Assembly: GCA_910585355.1 (NCBI GenBank)
Contig: CAJUDN010000017.1
Span: forward strand, 1 to 43,775
DNA: 43,775 nt
Origin: an uncultured Lachnospiraceae bacterium
Lineage (GTDB): Bacteria; Bacillota_A; Clostridia; Lachnospirales; Lachnospiraceae
Direction of reading: 5' to 3'
The notes below the pieces were generated by a model. It was not told where the DNA came from. It was given only the letters and a program-made list of their open reading frames with translations, and did no database searches. Made by a program: the position numbers and the translations under genes. Numbering within the stretch: position 1 is the stretch's first letter; the number at the start of each line of letters is the position of its first letter. Shown here piece after piece: positions 24,684 to 32,609 of the stretch.

Positions 24684-25002
24684 AGTTTTTCCCCTGCTCA
24701 TGGATCCGCAGGAGTTCGACGATTTTGTAGGCAAGAAGTTTTGTATCCTCCGGCAGGTCGTCAAGAATGGAATCCGGAGACGTTGGCGGAAGCTTATAGG
24801 CGCCGTTTAAAATATGGTTAGGCGATACGTTTAAGAGCCCGCAAAGCTTAAGCAGCAGCTCAATGGACATGGATACATGGCCGCATTCCATGTGGGACAT
24901 GTGTACGGTTGAGATATCCAGAAGCTCTGCCAGCTTTTCCTGTGTGAGCCCGGCGGCCTTACGGTATTTTTTTATATTGATCCCTATGACCTTACTGTTC
25001 AC
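24682..25002 (-). CDS. XRE-family transcriptional regulator
   Basis: DNA-binding protein of 106 residues. The N-terminal helix-turn-helix (about 5-65) reads GINIKKYRKAAGLTQEKLAELLDIS, then a recognition helix near VHMSHMECGHVSM. The rest is a short helical tail (about 70-106) that may dimerise. It starts with GTG at 25002, with AGGAG six bases upstream on the minus strand. It is divergent from the membrane-anchored protein at 25128, which may be its target (inference). Confidence 0.9.
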   Translation of the reverse strand: MNSKVIGINIKKYRKAAGLTQEKLAELLDISTVHMSHMECGHVSMSIELLLKLCGLLNVSPNHILNGAYKLPPTSPDSILDDLPEDTKLLAYKIVELLRIHEQGKN

Positions 25003-25070
25003 AAAAATCTCCTTTTTAGTTTAAATTATATCCTTATAATTTTAAAAAATAATAAATTGTTAAAGATATA

Positions 25071-25099
25071 TTGCTTTTTAAAAGATATAAAAGTATAAT
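25071..25099 (+). promoter_or_regulatory. Sigma-A promoter of the 25128 gene
   Basis: TTGCTT (25071-25076), 17 bases, TATAAT (25094-25099), 29 bases upstream of the ATG. The surroundings (25021-25100) are very AT-rich and shared with the divergent XRE gene, whose candidate -10 (TATAAT on the minus strand, 25025-25030) lacks a good -35. Confidence 0.7.
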
Positions 25100-25127
25100 T
25101 TGTGTCAGACGTGAAAAAGGAGGGCTC

Positions 25128-25592
25128 ATGAGATCGGACAGACAAAAAGCGGCAATTTTCACAGCGGCGGCAGTAGCAGTCATCGGCATCTGTTCTTTGG
25201 GCGCGGTGATGGCGTGGCAGAATGTTCAGGAGAGAAGCTGCGAAAAATGGCGGCATGGGATGGAACAGGAATGGAGCCGTAAGGGGGAAAATATCTGGAT
25301 TTTTACAGGCTTCTGCCAGAAAGGCTGCATAGAATTTGAATATAAGCTGGAATCTGCTTTGGAGGAGGGGTGGATTTTGCGGATTTCCGACAGGACGGGG
25401 ACGTATTGGGAAGAATGGGCCATCCGTCCGGGGAGCCGGAAAATACAATGCCTGATTCCGGATGAAATGTTTCTTAAAATTTGTGTGTTCAATGAGAATC
25501 CCAAAGCTGACGGCCGGGAAGGAGAGTTTTATATCAGGGAAGTTGAGCACGGCTCATTCACGGATGCCATCGGAACTTTTCACAGTAAATAA
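25128..25592 (+). CDS. Small membrane-anchored extracytoplasmic protein, unknown function
   Basis: Protein of 154 residues that I do not recognise. A single hydrophobic segment near the N-terminus (about 8-29, AAIFTAAAVAVIGICSLGAV) would anchor it, with the C-terminal part outside. Trp is frequent, and Cys61 and Cys65 (FCQKGC) could form a disulfide or bind metal. The beta-strand-rich rest, with EYKLESALEEGWILRISD, suggests a small immunoglobulin- or lectin-like fold, but no family is evident. The ATG has AGGAGGGCTC just upstream; an in-frame ATG at 25071 would start inside the -35 box. Its neighbour is a divergent XRE regulator. Confidence 0.75.
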   Translation: MRSDRQKAAIFTAAAVAVIGICSLGAVMAWQNVQERSCEKWRHGMEQEWSRKGENIWIFTGFCQKGCIEFEYKLESALEEGWILRISDRTGTYWEEWAIRPGSRKIQCLIPDEMFLKICVFNENPKADGREGEFYIREVEHGSFTDAIGTFHSK

Positions 25593-25636
25593 AAACAAAA
25601 ACACCGCTCCGGCAAATAGCCGGGCGGCGTTTTTTT
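25590..25636. terminator. Intrinsic terminator between the 25128 gene and hpf
   Basis: Stem from caccgctccggc to gccgggcggcg (one A-C mismatch and one wobble), loop aaata, then seven T. A-rich sequence on the other side makes it usable for hpf on the minus strand too. Confidence 0.88.
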
Positions 25637-25714
25637 AATAACAGTTCAACCTTGCAAAGATTCCGGGTAAAAAAACACACTCTAGAACGGTTACATTTTT
25701 TACGAGTTTGCCTT

Positions 25715-26242
25715 TTAGAATTCTGGTTCAATCAGACCATAAGAATTTGCCTTTCTCTTATAAACAACGTTGACCTCGTCGGTATCCGCATTGAGGAACA
25801 TGAAGAAATTATGTCCTAAAAGCTCCATCTGGATGCAGGCCTCCTCGGGATCCATGGGCTTCATGGCGAAGCGTTTTGTTTTAACGATTTTGATTGCCTC
25901 TTCATGCTCAGCCTCTTCCTGGAGGAAAGCTTCGCTGAAAGAAAGGGCGCTCTGCTTTTTGTCTACCAGTTTGGTTTTATATTTTTTAATCTGACGTTCG
26001 ATAATTTCTTCTACGAGGTCAATGGATACATACATATCATTGGAATCCTGTTCAGCGCGGATAATCGAGCCTTTTACAGGGATAGTCACCTCAATTTTCT
26101 GGCGCCCTTTTTCCACGCTCATGGTAATCTGTACTTCGGTATCGGGAGAAAAATAGCGTTCCAGTTTTCCGATTTTGCTTTCCGCAGCCTCTCTTAAGCC
26201 TGGGGTAATGTCGATATTCTTTCCGCTGATGGTATAACGCAT
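25715..26242 (-). CDS. hpf: Ribosome hibernation-promoting factor, long form
   Basis: Long-form HPF (175 residues), which joins two 70S ribosomes into inactive 100S dimers in stationary phase. The N-terminal domain (1 to about 100) has the S30AE pattern (RYTISGKNIDITPGLREAAESKI, split by the fold into beta-alpha-beta). The C-terminal dimerisation domain (about 115-175) has VKTKRFAMKPMDPEEACIQM and ends GHNFFMFLNADTDEVNVVYKRK. Both domains are intact. It has an AGGAG site and its own promoter. The proximity to secA-prfB is common in Firmicutes. Confidence 0.96.
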   Translation of the reverse strand: MRYTISGKNIDITPGLREAAESKIGKLERYFSPDTEVQITMSVEKGRQKIEVTIPVKGSIIRAEQDSNDMYVSIDLVEEIIERQIKKYKTKLVDKKQSALSFSEAFLQEEAEHEEAIKIVKTKRFAMKPMDPEEACIQMELLGHNFFMFLNADTDEVNVVYKRKANSYGLIEPEF

Positions 26243-26272
26243 AAAATCAACTCCTTCTTTTGGGATGCCTCC

Positions 26273-26301
26273 ATTATACCATATAAGTCTGTAAAAGACA
26301 A
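26273..26301 (-). promoter_or_regulatory. Promoter of hpf
   Basis: Minus strand: TTGTCT (26296-26301), 17 bases, TATAAT (26273-26278), 30 bases upstream of the hpf ATG at 26242. Confidence 0.65.
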
Positions 26302-26370
26302 CTTATATCGCGAAAAATTGTGACAATTTAATGAAAGAAAAAAAGTAATGAAACGATAAGGAACCACTGG

Positions 26371-26605
26371 GGCTGTCGCAAAACAGCAGATTCTTACAAG
26401 ATATAGTTTTAATACTTTCAGATATTGGATATATATTGTAGGATTACTGATTTTTGCGACGGCCTCGTAACTTCATATGTGCGTTTAAGATTGCCTGCGG
26501 CAATGGGGCATATGCTTTGGCTCCATTATGATACTGGCTCCCGGTCAATAAACAGAGCGGCTGACCGGGGAGTGAACAGTAGCGATAAGGACTCATTCGA
26601 CAGCC
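26371..26605. mobile_element. MITE-like non-coding element
   Basis: Starts GGCTGTCG (26371-26378) and ends CGACAGCC (26598-26605), perfect 8-bp terminal inverted repeats, about 235 bases in all. A longer internal match (26371-26389 against 26447-26464, ctgatttttgcgacggcc) makes a nested 94-base unit. Inside are hairpins attgcc/ggcaat and cccggtca/tgaccggg. No transposase or plausible gene is present; the 71-residue frame crossing it has no family features. Termini of this kind are common for IS-derived miniature elements. Confidence 0.6.
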
Positions 26606-26725
26606 TCTGTACATGTCAATGGGTTTTAGTGAAAAAATAGTCGAAAAAGCGAATTTTATGAGATGTGTACAAAAATTTGAAAAATATGGTTTCCACAGGA
26701 AAAACGGGTAATCCCCCGGGAAAAA

Positions 26726-26840
26726 TGTGGATAATGTGGATAACTTGGTGTATAAGTGCTTTTTCCCTCAAAAAAAGGAGGGATTTGGGTGGACAGATTT
26801 CAACATAATCTATGTGAATAAGTGTGGATAATGTGGATAA
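26726..26840 (-). promoter_or_regulatory. Cluster of DnaA boxes
   Basis: TGTGGATAA, the complement of the consensus DnaA box TTATCCACA, occurs four times perfectly: 26726-26734, 26735-26743, 26823-26831 and 26832-26840. They form two abutting head-to-tail pairs whose starts are 97 bases apart. A one-mismatch box (TGTGAATAA, 26813-26821) precedes the second pair. All face the same way. An AT-rich stretch follows. Confidence 0.8.
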
Positions 26841-26985
26841 ATAAAAAATCGAATATATGATTTGTGCAATTTGTCTGGTTTACCATAATTTTTTCTGTTA
26901 TGTCACCACAGGGGCGGGAATCATGGGGAAAGATGAAAAAAGTGTTATGGAATTATGACCAAATTGTAAAAAAATTAGGAAAGCA

Positions 26986-27014
26986 TTGAATAAAGCCGGG
27001 GAAGGTGATAAAAT
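26986..27014 (+). promoter_or_regulatory. Promoter of secA
   Basis: TTGAAT (26986-26991), 17 bases, TAAAAT (27009-27014), 67 bases upstream of the secA ATG. Confidence 0.6.
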
Positions 27015-27081
27015 ATAAAAGATTGTACTAAGATTATGATACCATATCCGTATACCATTATCAGATTTAGGAGCGTGCAGA

Positions 27082-29661
27082 ATGAATCTTGTTGAAAAAG
27101 TATTTGGAACGCACAGTGAGCGGGAGTTAAAGTATATTTACCCGATTGTTGATAAAATTGAAAAGCTGCGTCCGGATATGCAGGCCATGAGCGACGAAGA
27201 GTTAAGGGACCAGACCAGAAAGTTTAAAGAGCGTCTGGCTAAGGGAGAGACGCTTGACGATATCCTTCCCGAGGCTTTTGCAACCGTAAGAGAGGCAGCA
27301 AAGAGAACCCTTCAGATGGAGCATTATCCGGTGCAGTTAATCGGCGGCGTTGTTCTCCATCAGGGACGTATTGCCGAGATGAAAACCGGTGAAGGCAAGA
27401 CCCTGGTATCCACCTGCCCGGCTTACCTAAATGCTCTGGCGGGAAGAGGCGTGCAGATTGTAACGGTCAATGACTATCTGGCAAAGCGTGATGCCGAGTG
27501 GATGGGCCGCGTTCATGAATTCCTTGGGCTGAAGGTTGGCGTAGTGTTAAATTCCATGACTTCCGAGGAGAGGAAGGCTGCTTATAACTGCGATATTACC
27601 TATGTGACCAACAATGAGCTGGGGTTTGACTATCTGCGTGACAATATGGCTATCTATAAGGAACAGATGGTACTCCGCGAGCTGGATTACTGTATCATTG
27701 ATGAGGTGGACTCTGTTTTAATTGATGAGGCCAGGACCCCGCTTATTATTTCCGGCCAGAGTGGTAAATCCACAAAGCTTTATGAGGTCTGCGATGTTCT
27801 TGCAAGGCAGCTTGTGCGCGGTGAAGAATCCGGTGAATTTAATAAATTAAATGCTATCATGGGCGAGGAAATTACAGAAACCGGGGACTTTATTGTAAAT
27901 GAAAAGGATAAGGTCGTAAACCTGACCGAAGAGGGCGTAAGAAAGGTTGAGCAGTTTTTCCACATTGAGAACCTGGCGGACCCGGAGAATCTGGAAATTC
28001 AGCATAATATTATTCTTGCCCTTCGTGCCAATTACCTGATGTTCCGGGATAAGGACTATGTGGTAAAAGACAGTGAAGTTCTCATTGTAGACGAGTTTAC
28101 CGGGCGTATTATGCCGGGCCGCCGTTATTCTGACGGTCTTCACCAGGCTATTGAGGCAAAGGAGCACGTAAACGTAAGAAGAGAGTCCAAGACCCTGGCC
28201 AATATTACCTTCCAGAACTTTTTCAATAAGTTCCATAAAAAGGCCGGAATGACCGGTACGGCTCAGACGGAGGAGCGGGAGTTCAGAAATATTTATGAGA
28301 TGGACGTTATCGTGATTCCCACCAATAAGCCGGTGGTTCGTAAGGATCTGGATGATGCCGTTTATAAGACAAAGAAAGAGAAGTTCCACGCTGTGGTTGA
28401 GGATATTGTAAAGGCTCATGAAAAGGGCCAGCCGGTGTTAGTTGGCACCATCACCATTGAGACTTCTGAAATGTTAAGCCATATGCTGAAAAAGCGTGGG
28501 ATTCCCCATAAAGTATTAAATGCCAAGTTCCATGAGATGGAGGCGGAAATTGTTGCGGAGGCCGGCATTCACGGCGCTGTTACCATTGCCACCAACATGG
28601 CGGGCCGTGGTACGGATATCAAACTGGATGAAGAGTCCAAGGCCCTTGGAGGTCTTAAGATTGTCGGAACAGAGCGCCATGAGTCCCGGCGTATTGATAA
28701 TCAGCTGCGCGGACGTTCCGGCCGTCAGGGAGATCCAGGTGAATCCCGCTTCTATATTTCTCTGGAAGATGATTTAATGCGTCTATTTGGTTCTGATAAG
28801 CTCATGAGCATGTTCAACGCTCTGGGTGTGCCGGAAAACGAGCAGATCGAGCATAAAATGCTGTCATCCGCCATTGAAAAGGCCCAGAAAAAGATTGAGA
28901 CCAACAACTACGGCATTCGTGAAAACCTGTTAAAGTATGACGAGGTTATGAATGAGCAGCGTGAAGTGGTCTACGCAGAGCGCCTTCAGGTACTGAATGG
29001 AGAAAACATGCGTGATGTGATCATCAAGATGATTACCGACATTGTGGAAGGCGCTGTGGATATGTCCATCGGTGACGAACAGTCCGCTGATAAGTGGAAT
29101 TTCAAGGAGTTAAATGAACTCCTGCTTCCAATTATTCCCTTAAAACCGCTGGAGCTCACAGATGAGATAAAAAATATGAAGAAGGATGAGCTGAAGCATT
29201 CTCTGAAAGAGGAAGCAATCAAGTTCTATGAGTCCAAGGAAGCGGAATTCCCGGATGCAGAGCAGATCCGCGAGATCGAGCGTGTCATTCTTCTTAAGGT
29301 TGTTGACAATAAATGGATGTCCCATATTGACGATATGGATCAGCTTCGTCAGGGTATCGGCCTCCAGGCCTATGGAAACCGTGACCCGCTGGTGGAATAT
29401 AAGATGAGCGCTTATGAGATGTTTGATGATATGTCCGCGGCAATTCGTGAGGACACCATCCGCATTCTCTGCCATATCCGTGTGGAGCAGAAAGTGGAAA
29501 GAGAACCGGCAGCAAAGGTGACGGGGACAAATAAGGATGCCAGCGCGGCAAGAACACCGCAGAAGCGGGCCGCCCAGAAGATTTATCCGAATGATCCGTG
29601 TCCCTGCGGCTCCGGCAAGAAATATAAACAATGCCACGGCAGGAAGCCGTTAGCCCAGTAA
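27082..29661 (+). CDS. secA: Protein translocase subunit SecA
   Basis: ATPase motor that pushes unfolded preproteins through SecYEG. 859 residues, typical for Firmicutes. NBD1 has MKTGEGKTL with Walker A Lys106 and the DEVD Walker B box (Asp207). The preprotein cross-linking, helical wing and scaffold regions follow in the normal order (for example TGTAQTEEREF, then NMAGRGTDI in NBD2). The C-terminal tail ends with the zinc and SecB/ribosome-binding motif CPCGSGKKYKQCHG. The start has a GGAG-type site. prfB begins 15 bases downstream, the classic secA-prfB operon. Codon choice is more biased than in the glycan locus, as expected of a highly expressed gene. Confidence 0.98.
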   Translation: MNLVEKVFGTHSERELKYIYPIVDKIEKLRPDMQAMSDEELRDQTRKFKERLAKGETLDDILPEAFATVREAAKRTLQMEHYPVQLIGGVVLHQGRIAEMKTGEGKTLVSTCPAYLNALAGRGVQIVTVNDYLAKRDAEWMGRVHEFLGLKVGVVLNSMTSEERKAAYNCDITYVTNNELGFDYLRDNMAIYKEQMVLRELDYCIIDEVDSVLIDEARTPLIISGQSGKSTKLYEVCDVLARQLVRGEESGEFNKLNAIMGEEITETGDFIVNEKDKVVNLTEEGVRKVEQFFHIENLADPENLEIQHNIILALRANYLMFRDKDYVVKDSEVLIVDEFTGRIMPGRRYSDGLHQAIEAKEHVNVRRESKTLANITFQNFFNKFHKKAGMTGTAQTEEREFRNIYEMDVIVIPTNKPVVRKDLDDAVYKTKKEKFHAVVEDIVKAHEKGQPVLVGTITIETSEMLSHMLKKRGIPHKVLNAKFHEMEAEIVAEAGIHGAVTIATNMAGRGTDIKLDEESKALGGLKIVGTERHESRRIDNQLRGRSGRQGDPGESRFYISLEDDLMRLFGSDKLMSMFNALGVPENEQIEHKMLSSAIEKAQKKIETNNYGIRENLLKYDEVMNEQREVVYAERLQVLNGENMRDVIIKMITDIVEGAVDMSIGDEQSADKWNFKELNELLLPIIPLKPLELTDEIKNMKKDELKHSLKEEAIKFYESKEAEFPDAEQIREIERVILLKVVDNKWMSHIDDMDQLRQGIGLQAYGNRDPLVEYKMSAYEMFDDMSAAIREDTIRILCHIRVEQKVEREPAAKVTGTNKDASAARTPQKRAAQKIYPNDPCPCGSGKKYKQCHGRKPLAQ

Positions 29662-29676
29662 GAGAGGACGGTATCT

Positions 29677-30813
29677 ATGGTTGAGTTAGATCAGTTTAAA
29701 TATACATTATCCACATATGAAAAGCCGCTTCAGGAAGTCAGGGATTCCCTGAATCTGGACGCTAAAATCAGGCGGATTGACGAACTTGACAAAACCATGG
29801 AGGAACCCAGTTTCTGGGAGGACGCGGAGCTTTCCACAAAATATGTGAAGGAAGCGAAAAACCTGAAGGATGCGGTTGCGGAGTTCAATAAGCTTCAGAA
29901 CCAATACGAAGAAATCGGCCTGATGATTGAAATGGGATATGAGGAAGAGGATCCGGCCGTGATTCCGGAAATTAATGGAATGATGGATGAATTTACGGCC
30001 GAGCTTGATGCCCTGCGTCTCAGGACGCTTCTGACAGGTGAATATGACAGCAATAACGCTATCATGCGGCTCAATGCGGGAGCAGGAGGAACGGAATCCT
30101 GCGACTGGTGCAGTATGCTTTACCGGATGTACTGCCGGTGGGCGGAGAGCCGGGGCTTTTCCGTGGAGGTGCTGGATTATCTGGACGGTGAGGAAGCGGG
30201 AATTAAATCCGTAACTTTGCAGATCAACGGGGAAAACGTGTTTGGTTATCTGAAGTCTGAGCGGGGCGTTCACCGTCTGGTGAGGATTTCTCCCTTCAAC
30301 GCCAACGGAAAACGGCAGACTTCCTTTGTGTCCTGCGATGTGATGCCAGATATTGAGGAAGATTTGGATGTGGAAATCAATCCGGATGATCTGAGGATTG
30401 ACACCTACCGCTCCAGCGGCGCCGGCGGGCAGCATATTAATAAAACCTCTTCTGCGGTGCGTATTACCCATATTCCCACGGGAGTCGTGGTACAGTGCCA
30501 GAACGAGCGGTCCCAGTTCCAGAATAAGGACAGAGCGATGCAGATGTTAAAGGCAAAACTTTATATGTTAAAGCAGCAGGAGAACGCGGAGAAGATTTCC
30601 GATATCCGCGGAGATATTAAAGAAATTGCCTGGGGAAGCCAGATTCGTTCCTACGTTCTCCAACCTTATACGTTAATTAAGGACCACAGGACCGGGTATG
30701 AGAGTGGGAATGTGAACAGCGTACTGGACGGGGCCCTGGACGGATTCATCAGCGCGTACTTAAAATGGGAGAGCCTTGGACGCCCGCAGGTGAAGGGCGG
30801 GGAGCTGGAATAG
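29677..30813 (+). CDS. prfB: Peptide chain release factor 2, without programmed frameshift
   Basis: RF2, which ends translation at UGA and UAA. It has 378 residues. The codon-recognition tripeptide SPF is at 205-207 and the hydrolysis motif GGQ at 250-252. Most bacterial prfB genes carry an in-frame UGA near codon 25 read through by a +1 frameshift for autoregulation. Here the frame runs without interruption from the ATG through the N-terminal EVRDSLNLDAKIRRI region, so no frameshift is needed. The start is preceded by AGAGAGGA and lies 15 bases after secA; a terminator follows at 30891-30940. Confidence 0.97.
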   Translation: MVELDQFKYTLSTYEKPLQEVRDSLNLDAKIRRIDELDKTMEEPSFWEDAELSTKYVKEAKNLKDAVAEFNKLQNQYEEIGLMIEMGYEEEDPAVIPEINGMMDEFTAELDALRLRTLLTGEYDSNNAIMRLNAGAGGTESCDWCSMLYRMYCRWAESRGFSVEVLDYLDGEEAGIKSVTLQINGENVFGYLKSERGVHRLVRISPFNANGKRQTSFVSCDVMPDIEEDLDVEINPDDLRIDTYRSSGAGGQHINKTSSAVRITHIPTGVVVQCQNERSQFQNKDRAMQMLKAKLYMLKQQENAEKISDIRGDIKEIAWGSQIRSYVLQPYTLIKDHRTGYESGNVNSVLDGALDGFISAYLKWESLGRPQVKGGELE

Positions 30814-30890
30814 GACGGCCATTCAACTCCGGGAGAGGCTTTGCTTATTATTGGCAGTGACAGCAATGGGGAATGGATTCCATAACAAAT

Positions 30891-30940
30891 AAAAAAGAGC
30901 CCTGCCGGGAACGGAATTATTTCCCGGCGGGGCTTTTTTA
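30891..30940. terminator. Intrinsic terminator after prfB
   Basis: Stem agccctgccggga / tcccggcggggct (one T-G wobble) with a 10- to 11-base loop, six A before and seven T after. It serves prfB and, in reverse, the CW-binding protein gene. Confidence 0.93.
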
Positions 30941-30954
30941 GAAGATATGATAGT

Positions 30955-32361
30955 TTAATGCTTTTCTTCACATTTGTCGTTTAATTGGTGAATCAGGACG
31001 CCGTCTTTATCAGTACAGTAATAGTATCCGTCAGCATCTTTTATGTTTTTCTTTTTCTTCTGAAGAGAACCGCTCTCATTTACAACATATTCTTTATCGT
31101 CGTATTCGACGATACCATATTTCATGCCGTCCTCAGCAGCCAGCCGTCTGCCATTTTTGTACAGATATCCGTCACTTGGACCTGTAACGCCCATGCCCTT
31201 CGGAGTACCGTTGGATTTGAAGTTGAAAGTGTAGCTGGAGCCGTCGATGGTTACGGTTTGAGTTCCGGTTTTAAGGGAGCCGTCACTGCTAAAGTAGAAT
31301 ACATGAGTATTGGGGTCGCTGATTTCATCTACGTTGGCGATATAATCTACGCTGGCCGGGTTGGAGGCCAGAGCCTTGCTGTTATCTTCCTCGGTGGTGA
31401 TGATCTTAAGCCCGGTAATCAGCTCGCCTCTTAAGTTAAAGGCATAAGTCTTGGAGTCGATGGTTTTAAATTCCCCGGAGGTAATCTTTCCGTTACTGGA
31501 CGCGTAATACCAGTAGGTGGAGCCGTCATCATGTCCGCTCTGATTCATAGCAGCATCCGGAGTAGCCTGGAACCATGCGGTATGTAAGGACGGATCGTCA
31601 TAGTCGCCATAGAATTTCCAGCTCTGGTCTTCATCGTCCTGATGCCAGCCGTAAATGGCAACGCCTCTCTCGTCAAAATGATACTTTTTATCAGCGATGG
31701 TTTTATCAGTACTTACGGTCTTTTTACCGTTGGAGCCAAAATAGAAGTGGTAAGTGGGCTCGGTATCGTCCTCGTTGGAATCATCGGGAACCGTCATGTA
31801 AACCCATGCGTTGGTAACAAGGCTTCCGCCTCCTTCAATGTCGGCGTAATACATACCGCTGGACCAGTTTTCTTCTTCCTGGATCCATTCGCCGTTTTCC
31901 GTTATCCAGCCGGTTATCATTCTCCCGTACTGATCAAAGGCATATTTCTTTCCGGCGATGTCCGCGATATATGCTTTATTGTCTTTTGTAACATAAGCGC
32001 GGCCATTGGAGCCGAAATAATACCAGCTTCCCTCATCAACCAGCTCGTCGCCCTGCCACTCTGGATTCTGGATAAATCTCCATTCGTTGGTGATCATTTC
32101 CCCGGAGGATCTCAGATAGTAATAATTTTCATTATCATTGAGCAGAGTGTTACGGAGCATGATTCCGTCGCTTCCGAAATAGTAATACTTGCCTTCAACC
32201 TGCTTCCAGTCATCTTTTACGTATTCGCCGTTGTTCTGTACATAGGCCCACTCATCCCCCAGCGTCTGCCATCCGGCAGCGGCAAAAGATGTAATGGCGG
32301 AGCCAAGAGCAAGAACTGCTGATGCAGCAAGAACGGCATAACAGAAATTTGCTTTTTTCAT
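30955..32361 (-). CDS. Secreted protein made of CW-binding (choline-binding-like) repeats
   Basis: Extracellular protein, 468 residues. It has a signal peptide (about 1-28, MKKANFCYAVLAASAVLA ... TSFAAA) followed almost entirely by roughly ten cell-wall-binding repeats of the kind in Pfam CW_binding_1, with recurring motifs such as YYYFGSDGIM, WYYFGSNGRA, YHFYFGSNGKK and FYFSSDGSLKTG. I see no catalytic domain, so it is either an adhesin-like wall protein or a binding scaffold. In streptococci such repeats bind phosphocholine on teichoic acids; in clostridia ligands vary. This window also encodes a lic-like decoration pathway, so a link is possible but unproven. A good promoter precedes it (minus strand). 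Confidence 0.9.
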   Translation of the reverse strand: MKKANFCYAVLAASAVLALGSAITSFAAAGWQTLGDEWAYVQNNGEYVKDDWKQVEGKYYYFGSDGIMLRNTLLNDNENYYYLRSSGEMITNEWRFIQNPEWQGDELVDEGSWYYFGSNGRAYVTKDNKAYIADIAGKKYAFDQYGRMITGWITENGEWIQEEENWSSGMYYADIEGGGSLVTNAWVYMTVPDDSNEDDTEPTYHFYFGSNGKKTVSTDKTIADKKYHFDERGVAIYGWHQDDEDQSWKFYGDYDDPSLHTAWFQATPDAAMNQSGHDDGSTYWYYASSNGKITSGEFKTIDSKTYAFNLRGELITGLKIITTEEDNSKALASNPASVDYIANVDEISDPNTHVFYFSSDGSLKTGTQTVTIDGSSYTFNFKSNGTPKGMGVTGPSDGYLYKNGRRLAAEDGMKYGIVEYDDKEYVVNESGSLQKKKKNIKDADGYYYCTDKDGVLIHQLNDKCEEKH

Positions 32362-32403
32362 AGTGATATGCTTCCTCCTTATAAAGCTTTTTCTCTATTT
32401 GCT

Positions 32404-32432
32404 ATTATAATCATAATACCACTGAATGGCAA
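32404..32432 (-). promoter_or_regulatory. Promoter of the CW-binding repeat protein
   Basis: Minus strand: TTGCCA (32427-32432), 17 bases, TATAAT (32404-32409), 42 bases upstream of the ATG, with AAGGAGGAAG as the ribosome binding site. Confidence 0.8.
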
Positions 32433-32501
32433 TGAAAATCCAGTCCCTAGTTGGGGTAAAAATGTGGCAGGGTCTTACAAAATACTTAAGAACTAATTTT
32501 C

Positions 32502-32530
32502 TTGAACCAGAGGGAGTTATTCGCTATAAT
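32502..32530 (+). promoter_or_regulatory. Promoter of the moxR operon
   Basis: TTGAAC (32502-32507), 17 bases, TATAAT (32525-32530), 79 bases upstream of the ATG. It fires away from the divergent CW-binding gene. Two 18-bp direct repeats begin within the -10 box (see next entry). Confidence 0.85.
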
Positions 32531-32567
32531 GAAAAGAAACGAAACATTTAATGAAAGGAAACGAAAC
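32528..32567 (+). promoter_or_regulatory. Direct-repeat operator candidate at the moxR promoter
   Basis: aatgaaaagaaacgaaac (32528-32545) and aatgaaaggaaacgaaac (32550-32567) differ in one base and have a 22-base period, about two DNA turns. They start in the -10 and cover the expected transcription start, as for a repressor binding as a tandem dimer. Confidence 0.55.
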
Positions 32568-32609
32568 GAATGAAGGGAAAGGAAAAGAGGCAGACGGGAG
32601 GAGACAAAA

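Larger units (their letters stand above)
26243..27081. other. 839-base non-coding region between hpf and secA
   Basis: Contains in order the hpf promoter, a MITE-like element (26371-26605), four perfect DnaA boxes in two tandem pairs, an AT-rich tract (about 26840-27060) and the secA promoter. I see no gene. It is long for an intergenic region in this compact window and deserves its own attention. Confidence 0.7.

Noticed and set aside
26425..26640. 71-residue plus-strand frame between hpf and secA
   Set aside because: It runs through the MITE-like element and its hairpins and has no ribosome binding site or recognisable motif; the non-coding reading explains the sequence better.
26726..27060. 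Chromosomal replication origin at the DnaA boxes
   Set aside because: dnaA, dnaN and other typical oriC neighbours are absent, and secA follows directly. A secondary DnaA-binding site is more likely.
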